In this document: positions 52,219 through 60,719 of the stretch, one piece after another | Numbering within the stretch: the first letter of the stretch is position 1 | How the letters are laid out: every line of letters starts with the position of its first letter | Assembly: GCA_000402775.1 (NCBI GenBank) | Contig: AQSC01000061.1 | Coordinates: 1-64,000 of the forward strand | Length of the DNA stretch: 64,000 bases | Source of the DNA: Euryarchaeota archaeon SCGC AAA252-I15 | GTDB taxonomy: Archaea; Altiarchaeota; Altiarchaeia; IMC4; SCGC-AAA252-I15 | Reading direction: 5' to 3' | The notes under the pieces: model-generated | Told to the model about the DNA's origin: nothing | Database searches by the model: none | Seen by the model: the letters and a program-made list of their open reading frames with translations, nothing else | Translations under genes and position numbers: made by a program

Positions 52219-53248
52219 CGGAATGATTAAGGGTTGCCTCACTGAAAGACGCATAAACAAGAAAGTATTAGAGGACATGTATAGAGATGGTTTTCTATAT
52301 GCTACATTTGGGGAATATTTTAGAAGAAGCCATGGATACGAGATATTCAAGGTTCCAATGAATGCTGAATTCACATGCCCCAACTGGGACGGTAGATTAA
52401 GCAACAAGGGGTGTATATACTGTCCAAACCTCGCCAAACAATTCACATATGAAAGCTTTCGAAGAGTGATAGGAGATGGTTTGAGGGCCCAACTCAAGGA
52501 CCAAGTAGCATATTACAAGAATAAAGGTGCTGGAGACAAGGGTTTAGTATACCTTGCTTTTGGAACTAACACTTACAAGCCTGTTGACGAGTTAAAGGAG
52601 ATATTTGATTTGGCTTTGAATCACCCCGACGTTGTAGGACTATCTATAGGCACGAGACCTGATTGCCTTCCAAAAGAGGTTTTAAACCTTCTTGGAGGTT
52701 ATGTGAAGGAAGGTTATGAAATTTGGCTTGAATTAGGACAGCAAAGCGTACATTATCATACAACAAATCGGATAAACCGTCAGCACGGTTTAAGCGAGTC
52801 GATAAATGCGGTAAATGAAGCTAGAAAGAGGGGTATACTCACCCTAATCTTTTTGATTTTTGGCCTCCCGTATGAAACGCCGCAAGAAGTTATTGAGACT
52901 GCAAAAGTGGTTTCGCAGATGAATGTTGACGCGGTCAAACTATACCCCTGCTTGGTTATGAAAGATACAAGACTTGCGAAAGATTATTCTAATGGAAAAT
53001 ACAGGCCGATAAGCCGGAGAGAGTATATTAAAACAATAGTTGATTTTCTGGAAAACGTCAGCCCCCACATGTTAATACAACGAATTTCAAAAGACTGCGG
53101 ACTAGACGGTAAAATAGTTCCAAACTGGAACACACACCGTTTTATTGTGGGGCCTGAAGTGGAGAAAATAATGGAGCTTAGAAATACCAGACAAGGTAGT
53201 AAATACAACATAGGTTTGGATGTTGAAGAGCTTTCACCCTTATCATGA
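52208..53248 (+). CDS. Radical SAM protein, YhcC/TIGR01212-like
   Basis: About 346 residues; ATGs at 52208 and 52223 are both possible. Features: FKVPMNAEFTCPNWDGRL, GCIYCPN as the cluster motif region (a C-x-x-C pair with the upstream Cys), SIGTRPDCLPKEVLNLL, EIWLELGQQSVHYHTTNRI, and HGLSESINAVNEARKRG. This fits the YhcC family, whose reaction is unknown. It overlaps the lipoprotein gene by 11 bp and the next convergent gene by 6 bp. Confidence 0.85.
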   Translation: MKVNGMIKGCLTERRINKKVLEDMYRDGFLYATFGEYFRRSHGYEIFKVPMNAEFTCPNWDGRLSNKGCIYCPNLAKQFTYESFRRVIGDGLRAQLKDQVAYYKNKGAGDKGLVYLAFGTNTYKPVDELKEIFDLALNHPDVVGLSIGTRPDCLPKEVLNLLGGYVKEGYEIWLELGQQSVHYHTTNRINRQHGLSESINAVNEARKRGILTLIFLIFGLPYETPQEVIETAKVVSQMNVDAVKLYPCLVMKDTRLAKDYSNGKYRPISRREYIKTIVDFLENVSPHMLIQRISKDCGLDGKIVPNWNTHRFIVGPEVEKIMELRNTRQGSKYNIGLDVEELSPLS

Positions 53249-54145
53249 AAGAATTCCAAATTCTCTGGCGCCTTCAAGTTTTAAGAAATCCTTAAGTTTA
53301 TAGATTCTCCGGGATTTCTCAAGAACTTTAACACCTTCATTCAAAATTGAAAGTAAATTTGTGTTGTTCCGGTCTTGTGATTTAGAGTTCTCGCGATAAA
53401 GGTGAGCGGTGAATCCACCCTCAACCGAGCAGGCGAGACTACCCTTGGAAATTTCCTTGATTATGTTATCACGATTCTTACTTGAAGAAGAGAGTAATGC
53501 GGACAAATTCATTGGAGAGTAGAAATTACCACGGTAAACCTCATTCCACAAAAGCTCTCGTTCATTCGACAGTACTGTTTTAAACCCCTTTTTCTTGTTT
53601 ATCGGGGTTTCAATTATTTTTACTTTGAATTCTTCCATTTCACCACTTCGAAGAAGGTTTGTGTCCCTCGAAACCGCAAATCCCCCATAAAAACAGGCAC
53701 ATAGTTTAGCAAAAGACAAGCCTGAAATATTTGATAGTTTAAGGATGAGATTTTTTTCCAATACTCTGTCGGATACTTGGAAAAATTGTTCTCGAAGATA
53801 CTTGTCAACACGCAACTCATGTATAGAGCCGTTTTTCCGTGCAATATCTCCTAAAAGAGATGCGACTGCGACAATGCATGATGATTCCAGCTCGCCGGGA
53901 AGACCAAGAAGTTTAGAATCGACGATATTAATTCGTGCACCACAACGTAGATTAAAATAATTAAGTGTGTTTTTAGCAACCTTTCGTACGAAAGATTTAA
54001 GGTGGAGCGGTGTGTTGACGATTATTTTTTTCCCAGCAGTTACTTCTGAATCGAATATTACTTTCTGATCTAAATTGAATGCAGCACCCAAATCACCTAT
54101 AGGGGCGATTAAATCAAACGGAGTTCCAGAATTTGCCTTAGTCAT
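53243..54145 (-). CDS. GHMP-kinase-like protein, possibly divergent shikimate kinase
   Basis: 300 residues. The N-terminal APIGDLGAAFNLDQKVIF recalls the archaeal shikimate kinase start. The ATP loop, usually a G/S-rich GLGSSSA, reads GLPGELESSCIVAVASLL here, so it is degenerate. The remainder (FAKLCACFYGGFAVSRDTN) fits the GHMP domain. Either an archaeal AroK with an unusual loop or another small-molecule kinase. Its start overlaps tiaS by 4 bp, so the two genes are coupled. Confidence 0.5.
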   Translation of the reverse strand: MTKANSGTPFDLIAPIGDLGAAFNLDQKVIFDSEVTAGKKIIVNTPLHLKSFVRKVAKNTLNYFNLRCGARINIVDSKLLGLPGELESSCIVAVASLLGDIARKNGSIHELRVDKYLREQFFQVSDRVLEKNLILKLSNISGLSFAKLCACFYGGFAVSRDTNLLRSGEMEEFKVKIIETPINKKKGFKTVLSNERELLWNEVYRGNFYSPMNLSALLSSSSKNRDNIIKEISKGSLACSVEGGFTAHLYRENSKSQDRNNTNLLSILNEGVKVLEKSRRIYKLKDFLKLEGAREFGILS

Positions 54146-55368
54146 TTCCGATTAAATCTTACGAGTGGCTTACTTAAATGTCTTCTAGCCCGGGGAGGAA
54201 CTTCAAACCACCCCAATTCAATATCCCGGAAGACCTTAGTTTTCATGACTTTTCGGATTTTATTATTGCATTTACGACATTTAAAACCCTTGTTTTTTCC
54301 TGAAGAAGTCATCTTCCGACCGCAGCATAATGGGGGAGTATCAAGAAGAATAGACTTCAGCTTTTCAATGCAAATTTTCTCTAAGTTAAGCGTGTTTGAA
54401 TGCCTTCCAATACCACCGTAAACAATAATCTCATCACCAGTACACAATTGCTTCATTACATCCCTAAACTCCCCTGTTTGACGGTAGGCTCCGCAATCGA
54501 TTTCACCAGTTTCATCCATTAATTTGAAGAAAACGTGACCACCTTGAATCGTTTTTGGATTACTTGAAACTTTACCTGAAATTTTCACACAATCGAAGGG
54601 TTTAATTTCTCTTATTTTCTTCCATTTAAGATGATCATCTGAAGCTTGGTTTGTCTCAAATACTTGAATAAATTCAATTTTTTCTAAGGGTATAATATCA
54701 TTCCAGGCTTTCTTAACAACCATAGAAGACTTCCCCCTGATTCCACAAAAAATGGGGTCAGGACCGTGCGGGGTAATAAGAATTTGATTTGATACAATAT
54801 CTACACTATCAAAACATTTTGGATAAAATTTTTCATTCATAGAAAAAACACTTTGAAAATTGATTTTCCTTTCCTGTCCATAATTCCTTTTTTCCCGATA
54901 CGCAATCAACTCAAATGTCTTATCATCAAGAACTGCCCCACACGCAGCTAAAGCACCGATAATTCCCCGACCATTTTTAAATTTTATTACTTCAGCCCCG
55001 ATTTCAACTGCAGTATCCTCAGCTTCAATAATAGAAACATGCTCACTTACTACCTTTCGATAGAATTTTTCAAGTATTATTTGTTTTTTCCTGCTTAATT
55101 TTGGGACAAAAGCAATTCCGGGGTTTGTTTTTTTATGTGATAGATGAGAGTAAGTCGTGATGTAATCTATGACTTCTTTTCTAATTTTATGGTTAAAGTC
55201 GGTTACTATTGCAACAGCCCCATTTCCACGTGTTTTGTAGGGTATGTTTGGGTTAAGTCTAATTAGACGAAGAGTTGATTTAATTTTAAATTTTTTCTTA
55301 AGTTTCGCTGCAAGGTATGTCGTACACATTCCGTTGGGAGAATCCGTATCATCAATTCCAATAATCAT
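54142..55368 (-). CDS. tiaS: tRNA(Ile2) agmatinylcytidine synthetase TiaS
   Basis: Attaches agmatine to C34 of tRNA-Ile (CAU) so that it reads AUA; essential in archaea. 408 residues from the ATG at 55368: MIIGIDDTDSPNGMCTTYL, RLNPNIPYKTRGNGA, an OB domain (FDCVKISGKVSSNPKTIQG), and a zinc ribbon at the C-terminus (PLCCGRKMTS, KCRKCNNKI). The longer frame only adds a poor N-terminus. TGACTTA sites lie upstream. Confidence 0.92.
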   Translation of the reverse strand: MIIGIDDTDSPNGMCTTYLAAKLKKKFKIKSTLRLIRLNPNIPYKTRGNGAVAIVTDFNHKIRKEVIDYITTYSHLSHKKTNPGIAFVPKLSRKKQIILEKFYRKVVSEHVSIIEAEDTAVEIGAEVIKFKNGRGIIGALAACGAVLDDKTFELIAYREKRNYGQERKINFQSVFSMNEKFYPKCFDSVDIVSNQILITPHGPDPIFCGIRGKSSMVVKKAWNDIIPLEKIEFIQVFETNQASDDHLKWKKIREIKPFDCVKISGKVSSNPKTIQGGHVFFKLMDETGEIDCGAYRQTGEFRDVMKQLCTGDEIIVYGGIGRHSNTLNLEKICIEKLKSILLDTPPLCCGRKMTSSGKNKGFKCRKCNNKIRKVMKTKVFRDIELGWFEVPPRARRHLSKPLVRFNRK

Positions 55369-55423
55369 GTTTTCTCTTTTATTTTTTAGGTTAATTAATT
55401 TATAGGTTAAATAAATCATAATT

Positions 55424-55617
55424 ATAAGTCAAGGAATATGTTATGACTTATTTTTATGACTTATTTTATTGTTTGATTTTCCGTATGATGTTTATTTTTG
55501 AGATTAAATTGTATTTTCAAAATCGGTGATATTAAAAATTAGAATCATAGCATTTTTATATAAGTAAGTCAAATACAGTAGCATAATATAAGTCATATGG
55601 TTTATTTTTTTGACTTA
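55424..55617. promoter_or_regulatory. TGACTTA repeat cluster in the tiaS/AAA divergent promoter
   Basis: Six copies of the 7-mer TGACTTA (either strand) in 194 bp: 55425-55431 (reverse), 55444-55450, 55457-55463, then 55565-55571 (reverse), 55589-55595 (reverse) and 55611-55617. They fall into two groups of three, one before tiaS and one before the AAA gene; the last copy ends 6 bp before that gene's ATG, after a TTTTTATATAAG TATA box. A seventh copy includes the AAA gene's stop codon (56757-56763). Looks like operator or iteron sites for one DNA-binding protein. Confidence 0.7.
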
Positions 55618-55622
55618 CTAAG

Positions 55623-56759
55623 ATGGATAGGGAATCATATTATAAAAAATTCAATTGGAACAAGAGCCCGTTTATTAAATCTACTTCAATTGATACGCCA
55701 ATAATTCGAAGAACAGAAGAATACGAAAAAGTAGTTGAATGCATTGGTGGATGGGATAGAATAATGGTTGTTACGGCTCCCATAGGATACGGTAAAACAA
55801 CATTTATGAATCTTCTAATAAAAGAAAAAATACATGAAATCGACTATATCATCTCCTTTGATTCATACGATCCAGTATACGCAGTAATAAAGAAGATACT
55901 CAGTAGTCTGCCCTTATGGAAGAGGTTATTTTCTCGAGAAGTTAACAGAAGCGAATTTGGAAAATTATTACAAAAAAAACTAGGATCGGAAAAAATGCTC
56001 ATTTTATTTGATGAAGCACAAGATTACGACGAGGAATTGTTCAGGTGGCTTAGGATAATAAACGACAGAGCCAACAATGTTTTTATGATTTTTTTTGGTT
56101 TACCTACTCTTGAGAATAAGATAACTTCTGAATCCTCTTTTAGGGATAGGAAGTCGAAATCCATTAAATTAAATCCTCTTGACTTAGATGTTATGGGGAA
56201 AATAATTCGAGAGCGTATTAAGTGGGTTGGTGGAGAGGGTATTAAACCCTTCAATGAGGGGGGTTTAAAGAGGGTTTGCGAATCTGCTAATAGTATTCCA
56301 AGAAAGCTTCTTGAAAATGGGCAACTTGTTATTAGGGAGGCTGCTATTAGGGAAAAAATTAGTATTGATGAAACGTTTGTTGAGGGTGTTTTGGGTTGTT
56401 TTGAAGAGCCGGTAAGAGATTATGTTGAGCCTTATGAAGTTCCAAAAACAATTGAGAAAGAGTCTTCTATTGTTGATTTTTTAAGTGATTTGTCTCCAAT
56501 GCAAAGAAGTATTGTTGAATTATTACAGGTTAATGAGGAGTTGAGTATTTCCGAGTTGAGTGAAGAGCTTGCAAGTGATATTCGAAGTGTTGGTTCTTTG
56601 ATTAGAAAGCTTAGGGGTTTGGATAAGGATGAGTTACTTAGAAAACCTAATGTTCCTTATCCTATCGTTGTTAGGAAGGGTAAGGATAAGAGGTCGGGTA
56701 GAGTTCAATATGTTTATGGTTTATCAGATAATGTTAGGAGGTTAATTGCAAAAAGATAA
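55623..56759 (+). CDS. AAA ATPase with winged-helix C-terminus
   Basis: 378 residues. Residues 1-250 are a STAND/ORC-like AAA ATPase: Walker A VVTAPIGYGKTTFMNLL, Walker B KMLILFDEAQDYDEEL, a sensor-type segment MIFFGLPTLENK. Residues 280-370 form a winged helix (ELSISELSEELASDIRSVG, RSGRVQYVYGLSDNVRRL). This resembles ExeA/TniB-like ATPases and also Orc1/Cdc6, though ORC-specific motifs are not clear. It probably binds the upstream TGACTTA sites (inference). Leaderless-type start. Confidence 0.8.
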   Translation: MDRESYYKKFNWNKSPFIKSTSIDTPIIRRTEEYEKVVECIGGWDRIMVVTAPIGYGKTTFMNLLIKEKIHEIDYIISFDSYDPVYAVIKKILSSLPLWKRLFSREVNRSEFGKLLQKKLGSEKMLILFDEAQDYDEELFRWLRIINDRANNVFMIFFGLPTLENKITSESSFRDRKSKSIKLNPLDLDVMGKIIRERIKWVGGEGIKPFNEGGLKRVCESANSIPRKLLENGQLVIREAAIREKISIDETFVEGVLGCFEEPVRDYVEPYEVPKTIEKESSIVDFLSDLSPMQRSIVELLQVNEELSISELSEELASDIRSVGSLIRKLRGLDKDELLRKPNVPYPIVVRKGKDKRSGRVQYVYGLSDNVRRLIAKR

Positions 56760-56780
56760 GTCATGCTCCTTAGTTAGGGG

Positions 56781-56835
56781 TGGTTGGGTCAATCCGTCTT
56801 TGGCGCGCACACCCAACCATTTATTTTTTTAATAT
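56781..56835 (+). terminator. 9-bp inverted repeat followed by T-rich tract
   Basis: TGGTTGGGT (56781-56789) pairs perfectly with ACCCAACCA (56811-56819) around a 21-base GC-rich loop, followed by TTTATTTTTTTAATATTTTTTT. It lies between the AAA gene and the small gene at 56842. Reads as a terminator, although the large loop could bind a protein or hold a small RNA. Confidence 0.5.
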
Positions 56836-56841
56836 TTTTTT

Positions 56842-57057
56842 ATGGAAACAAAACTTGTGAGTTGTCAGGGTAAGGCGAGCCGCCTAATGTATGAGTACGT
56901 TAAGAAAAAGGTTTCTGTAAGCTATATGGAGGTTATTTGTGAGGCGGGGGTGATGGGTATTGATGAGGATACGGCTTACAGGATTATTGATTTTCTTTTG
57001 GTTTCTGGGAAGGTTTATGAGCCTGAAAGAGGTATTTTAGAGTTTGTAGATTATTAG
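56842..57057 (+). CDS. Small winged-helix-like protein
   Basis: 71 residues: METKLVSCQGKASRLMYEY, then VSYMEVICEAGVMGIDEDTA and RIIDFLLVSGKVYEPERG. The helix-helix-wing order and the final GKVYEPERGILEF resemble the winged helix at the C-terminus of archaeal MCM and related proteins. A stand-alone DNA-binding protein is likely. Preceded by a T-rich stretch that may hold the promoter. Confidence 0.7.
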   Translation: METKLVSCQGKASRLMYEYVKKKVSVSYMEVICEAGVMGIDEDTAYRIIDFLLVSGKVYEPERGILEFVDY

Positions 57058-57164
57058 TAATATTCAGTGTACTGTAAGGTTGTTGTTTTGTCTCTTGGAA
57101 AAACCCAGAATTATGTATGAAAAGTTAGTTTTTATATATATGTGGGATATATATTGTTAATATA

Positions 57165-57326
57165 TGAGAAAGAAAATCATGGTTACCCTTAGCGAGGAAC
57201 AGTATCAACGACTTCAAGAGTTGCCTGCATTAGGGTCGACTGACTCTGAGAAACTCCGAAATGCATTCTTAATCTACGACAACCTGAAAGATTTAATGGA
57301 GGTTATTAAGAAACTGAAGGAATAGT
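57165..57326 (+). CDS. Small ribbon-helix-helix protein
   Basis: 53 residues: MRKKIMVTLSEEQYQRLQEL, then SEKLRNAFLIYDNLKDLM. A basic strand followed by two helices is the classic CopG/Arc-type ribbon-helix-helix form. The upstream 107 bp contain TATATATATG and TATATATTGTTAATATATG, a strong TATA region reaching the ATG. Its stop directly abuts the convergent gatD end. Confidence 0.75.
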
Positions 57327-58619
57327 TTACTTGAAATCCTCTTTGATGATTGTTTTTTCTGAAATCTCACCAACGAAGTTTTTTAGCATCATGGTTTTTG
57401 CTTCATCTGGTTTGTTTGTTTGAGCTAAAACCCACATTAACTTGACATACGCCGTTTCTGAAAGCATGTCTTCACAATAGATGACGCCTCTAGAGCTTAC
57501 TTCTCGAAGGTTTGAGTAGACGTGGGGGTGTACGCGCCCGTTTAAACATTGAGTTGTCATTGCCATGATTACTTTTTCATTTCTTGCAGCTTCTATTTTT
57601 GGGATTAATGTTGTTTTGGGGATTGTTGTTGGAATATGACCTAATGCCGTTCCTTCAAATACTATTCCCCTGATTTTCTTGTCTAGGTAAAAGTCGATTA
57701 TTTCGGGATCCATTCCTGGATAAATTCGTATTAAGGCGACTTTTTCTTCTAAATCCAGTTTTGTTTTGGGGTGTTTTTCACCCTTATTTTGGGGGGGACC
57801 CCCCACTTCCCGTATTTTTCCATTTGGGAAAACTTTCGCGACAGGTTCGGAATTAATGGACTTGAATGCGTCCCTCCGAGTGGTGTGCATTTTTCGGACT
57901 CGGGCCCCATTGTGTGCGAAACAAAAATCGTCGTTTAGTGAACCATGCATTACCAAGTACACTCCATTGTATTTGCTGGTCGAAAAAATTGTTGAGCATA
58001 GTAGATTAAGGAATGTGTCGCTTGATCCGCGGTCGCTTGACCTTTGAGCTCCAGTGAGGATAATGGGGGTATCAGAGTTAGGTAGTAGGAAGCTTAGTGC
58101 TGCGCAAGAATAATGCATTGTGTCTGTTCCGTGTGTTAATACGACACCGTCTGCTCCAGACTTGGTTTCCGTTATAATTGATTTTGCCATTTTAATCCAA
58201 AGTTTCGGATTCATATCCTCCGACATGACGTTCATCAAAGGGGTGGTTTTAATGTTTGCGATATCACTTAACTCGGGAATTGATGAAAAAAGATCCTCGG
58301 CAGTAAATGAAGTGTGGACTCCACCTGTTCTGTAGTCAATCTTGGATGAGATTGTTCCTCCAGTAGAAATAATTGAAATTGAGGGTTTGTCTTTACTGTG
58401 ACTTACTTTTACACCCATATTGTTTTTTTTACCTGAAATTTTTTCCAAAACCTTAATTTCCTTAATTGAGTTTTTTCCCAGGCCCATATTATAACCACTG
58501 TCAAGTTTGATTGAGATGAATTCATCATCTGAAAGTGAAGGCCTTGGCATCAGAATCCCCTCAAAAGACTCAGAGTCTGTTTTAACGACTATTTTATCTC
58601 CTGGATTTGGTTTAGCCAT
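57327..58619 (-). CDS. gatD: GatD: Glu-tRNA(Gln) amidotransferase, asparaginase subunit
   Basis: Archaea-specific subunit that releases ammonia from Gln/Asn for GatE to amidate Glu-tRNA(Gln). 430 residues: an N-terminal AnsA-like barrel domain (GDKIVVKTDSESFEGIL), then the asparaginase domain with catalytic motifs IISTGGTISSKIDYRTGG and VVLTHGTDTMHYSCAALS and DGVVLTHGTDT. The loop VGGPPQNKGEKHPK contains a long C/G run. The usual partner gatE is not in the window. It overlaps the macro-domain gene by 31 bp. Confidence 0.93.
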   Translation of the reverse strand: MAKPNPGDKIVVKTDSESFEGILMPRPSLSDDEFISIKLDSGYNMGLGKNSIKEIKVLEKISGKKNNMGVKVSHSKDKPSISIISTGGTISSKIDYRTGGVHTSFTAEDLFSSIPELSDIANIKTTPLMNVMSEDMNPKLWIKMAKSIITETKSGADGVVLTHGTDTMHYSCAALSFLLPNSDTPIILTGAQRSSDRGSSDTFLNLLCSTIFSTSKYNGVYLVMHGSLNDDFCFAHNGARVRKMHTTRRDAFKSINSEPVAKVFPNGKIREVGGPPQNKGEKHPKTKLDLEEKVALIRIYPGMDPEIIDFYLDKKIRGIVFEGTALGHIPTTIPKTTLIPKIEAARNEKVIMAMTTQCLNGRVHPHVYSNLREVSSRGVIYCEDMLSETAYVKLMWVLAQTNKPDEAKTMMLKNFVGEISEKTIIKEDFK

Positions 58620-59116
58620 TTATTAAACACTTTGTAAAGTTCATCGGAATAAGCCACTAAAAAAATCTTTTCAATTGAGGAATTAGGATTGGAATTTGAA
58701 AAACCAAAGATTGAATGTATCATAGCCTTCGACGCATCATCATAAGATAAACCACCAACACCGGTTCCCATACCGGGAAAGGCAATAGTCTTGAATGTGC
58801 GGGAGTTAGCACGGGACAATGCCGCTGAAACTGCTTTTTTAACATTCCCAACCCCAATTTTCTCGGATGGGTTTTCCATGGTTGAAGCATGTATTACATT
58901 ACTCACTTTAAGCAACCCCCCGGTCGTTAAAACGGCAGAACCCACATGAATCGGGGCTTTAGAGCAAGCCTCCTCTTCTATTACAACCCCCCCCTTTTTT
59001 TTAATAGTGTAAGCGACTCCACCCCCCATAAATCCGAAAGAATTCGATGGATTAACAATCACTTCAACAACAATTTCAGTTAAGTCTCCCTTAACCACCT
59101 CCACGCTGAAACCCAT
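58589..59116 (-). CDS. Macro-domain (ADP-ribose binding/hydrolase) protein
   Basis: 175 residues from the ATG at 59116: FSVEVVKGDLTEIVVEVIV, VNPSNSFGFMGGGVAYTI, and the ligand loop AFPGMGTGVGGLSYDDA. Macro domains remove or bind ADP-ribose or process its phosphate. KKKGG is written with eight A followed by eight G, a slippage-prone stretch. Its 3' end lies inside the gatD start. Divergent from a zinc-ribbon gene. Confidence 0.88.
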   Translation of the reverse strand: MGFSVEVVKGDLTEIVVEVIVNPSNSFGFMGGGVAYTIKKKGGVVIEEEACSKAPIHVGSAVLTTGGLLKVSNVIHASTMENPSEKIGVGNVKKAVSAALSRANSRTFKTIAFPGMGTGVGGLSYDDASKAMIHSIFGFSNSNPNSSIEKIFLVAYSDELYKVFNKWLNQIQEIK

Positions 59117-59150
59117 GATATTTATATCCAAATCGACGCATATATATCCC

Positions 59151-59306
59151 ATGGAAAAATGCTCAAGCTGCGGAATAGAAGTGTTGAGAGGATATGTTGA
59201 ATTCAATTGTCCAATGTGTAATAAACATAAAATAGTGAGATGCGAATCCTGCAGGACACTTGGCACTAAATACAGTTGTAACGACTGTGGATTTGAAGGA
59301 CCCTAA
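59151..59306 (+). CDS. Small double zinc-ribbon protein
   Basis: 51 residues starting at the ATG at 59151: MEKCSSCGIEVLRGYVEF, NCPMCNKHKIVRCESC and YSCNDCGFEGP. Four CxxC pairs form two zinc sites. This is the small archaeal 'Zn-ribbon RNA-binding' family (HVO_2753-like), often linked to translation. Preceded by a TATATATAT stretch only 10 bp upstream. Confidence 0.85.
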   Translation: MEKCSSCGIEVLRGYVEFNCPMCNKHKIVRCESCRTLGTKYSCNDCGFEGP

Positions 59307-59311
59307 CAAAA

Positions 59312-59572
59312 CTATTTTTTAGTCGAAACAGGTTGTTTTTCAACAAGGATAATATCACCAACCTCAAGAACTTCTTCGTAAGGAATACTCTCTTGTTGTA
59401 AAATACGTTTAACATCATCCCCTGATAAAACATCCCCTCTTAAGGGGTGGAGGCTTAACCGCATTATCTCTCCTTTCTCGAGATTTAGGATTACATCGGA
59501 AAGCTTGCCCACAAATTGGGCTTTTTGGGTGTACATATCCATACCATAATACTCTGATAATGCCTTACTCAT
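59312..59572 (-). CDS. PRC-barrel domain protein
   Basis: 86 residues: the barrel signature GKLSDVILNLEKGEIMRLSL and VLSGDDVKRILQQ, ending in the beta-rich EVLEVGDIILVEKQ. Start at 59572 (MSKALSEYYGMD) is preferred to the frame's first Met. PRC-barrels bind RNA, photosynthetic reaction centres or division proteins; in archaea CdpB-type proteins take part in FtsZ-based division. The exact role here is not known. Confidence 0.78.
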   Translation of the reverse strand: MSKALSEYYGMDMYTQKAQFVGKLSDVILNLEKGEIMRLSLHPLRGDVLSGDDVKRILQQESIPYEEVLEVGDIILVEKQPVSTKK

Positions 59573-59647
59573 TGATATCACCATTAACTATAGTGTTAAT
59601 TTATGTAAGAGTATTATAAAAATGAGGGATAATTGTTTGGAGGGGTC

Positions 59648-59659
59648 ACTTCCCGTATT
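59648..59659 (+). repeat. ACTTCCCGTATT motif, copy 1 (upstream of stomatin gene)
   Basis: The 12-mer ACTTCCCGTATT lies 25 bp before the stomatin-like start, preceded by AGGGGTC. An identical 12-mer on the minus strand lies at 63087-63098 (14 bp before the B12 radical SAM start), and a third copy is inside gatD (57805-57816). Three exact copies in 5.3 kb are not expected by chance. Confidence 0.5.
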
Positions 59660-59684
59660 TAAGACTTAAATTGGAATATAATTT

Positions 59685-60641
59685 ATGATGAGTATTGAAG
59701 AAGTGGTATTAACGACCGGATTCCTTATTTTATCAGTTATATTAATCATTAAATCCGTTGTCATAGTTCGCCCACACGAGCGGGGAGTAGTTGAGCGTGT
59801 TGGAAAATATAATCGAACAATGACTTCAGGTTTGAATTTCGTAATCCCTGGTTTTGAATCCACGAAAAAGGTTGATATGCGAGAAACTTTAATAGATGTT
59901 CCAGCACAAGAAGTTATCACTAAAGATAATGTTAATGTTGGAGTTGACGCCGTAATATACTTTCAAGTGATAGACCCATTCAAGGTTATTTACAATGTCG
60001 CCTTGTTCGAGCTTGCTGCAGTTAAACTCGCTCAAACAAATTTAAGAAATATTATGGGTGATATGAGTCTTGATGAAGCTTTAGTTTCTCGTGAAAAGAT
60101 TAATTTGGAGTTGCGTAGAATTCTCGATGATGCAACGGATAGGTGGGGTGTTCGAGTAACACGTGTTGAAATTCAAAAGATTGATCCCCCAACAGATATT
60201 GTCGAGGCTATGAGCCGTCAGATGAAGGCTGAGAGGACTAAGCGGGCTGCAATACTTGAAGCTGAGGGATTGAAGCGGGCTGCAGTATTGCGGGCTGAAG
60301 GTGAAAAACAAGCTGCAATACTCAAATCTGAAGGTCAGGCGCAGGCAACATTAAAACTAGCACAAGCTGAAAGGGAAAAGAGGACTGTGGTGGCTGATGG
60401 GGAGGCGAACGCGATAAGACAGGTTTATGGTGCGATACATAAAGGAAGACCTACCAAGGACTTGCTCACAATTAAATATCTTGAGTCACTGGAAAAAATA
60501 GCGGATGGAAAGTCCACGAAAATATTCATGCCACTAGAAACAACAGGTATTCTATCCAGTGTAGCTTCACTCGGTGAAATGTTTAGAGATGGGGGTAAAC
60601 TACTCCCCCCATCAAATAAACCCAATAAGAAGGGTAAATAA
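59685..60641 (+). CDS. SPFH/stomatin-family membrane protein (slipin)
   Basis: 318 residues: an N-terminal membrane helix (TTGFLILSVILIIKSVVIV), the SPFH domain (RPHERGVVERVGKYNRTM, TSGLNFVIPGF, VDMRETLIDVPAQEVIT, DGVDAVIYFQ-type core), then a long coiled coil with repeated EAEGLKRAAVLRAEGEKQA units. Members organise membrane microdomains and control membrane proteases. Usual partner NfeD is not adjacent. Confidence 0.92.
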   Translation: MMSIEEVVLTTGFLILSVILIIKSVVIVRPHERGVVERVGKYNRTMTSGLNFVIPGFESTKKVDMRETLIDVPAQEVITKDNVNVGVDAVIYFQVIDPFKVIYNVALFELAAVKLAQTNLRNIMGDMSLDEALVSREKINLELRRILDDATDRWGVRVTRVEIQKIDPPTDIVEAMSRQMKAERTKRAAILEAEGLKRAAVLRAEGEKQAAILKSEGQAQATLKLAQAEREKRTVVADGEANAIRQVYGAIHKGRPTKDLLTIKYLESLEKIADGKSTKIFMPLETTGILSSVASLGEMFRDGGKLLPPSNKPNKKGK

Positions 60642-60719
60642 ACCCTGTAGTAAAATCTCGTTTGGGAAGGCTGAGTAATTTTTTTGATTTTTATAGAGTA
60701 ATTCAATAGTTATTGTACC

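Noticed and set aside
55623..56759. Orc1/Cdc6 replication initiator
   Set aside because: AAA plus winged helix and upstream repeats fit superficially, but the Walker A (APIGYGKT) and the rest are closer to ExeA/TniB-like ATPases and no typical origin box was recognised. Kept as an unspecified AAA protein.
57781..57816. Frameshift in gatD at the long C/G run
   Set aside because: The frame is intact across the run and reads VGGPPQNKG; only an unusual loop.
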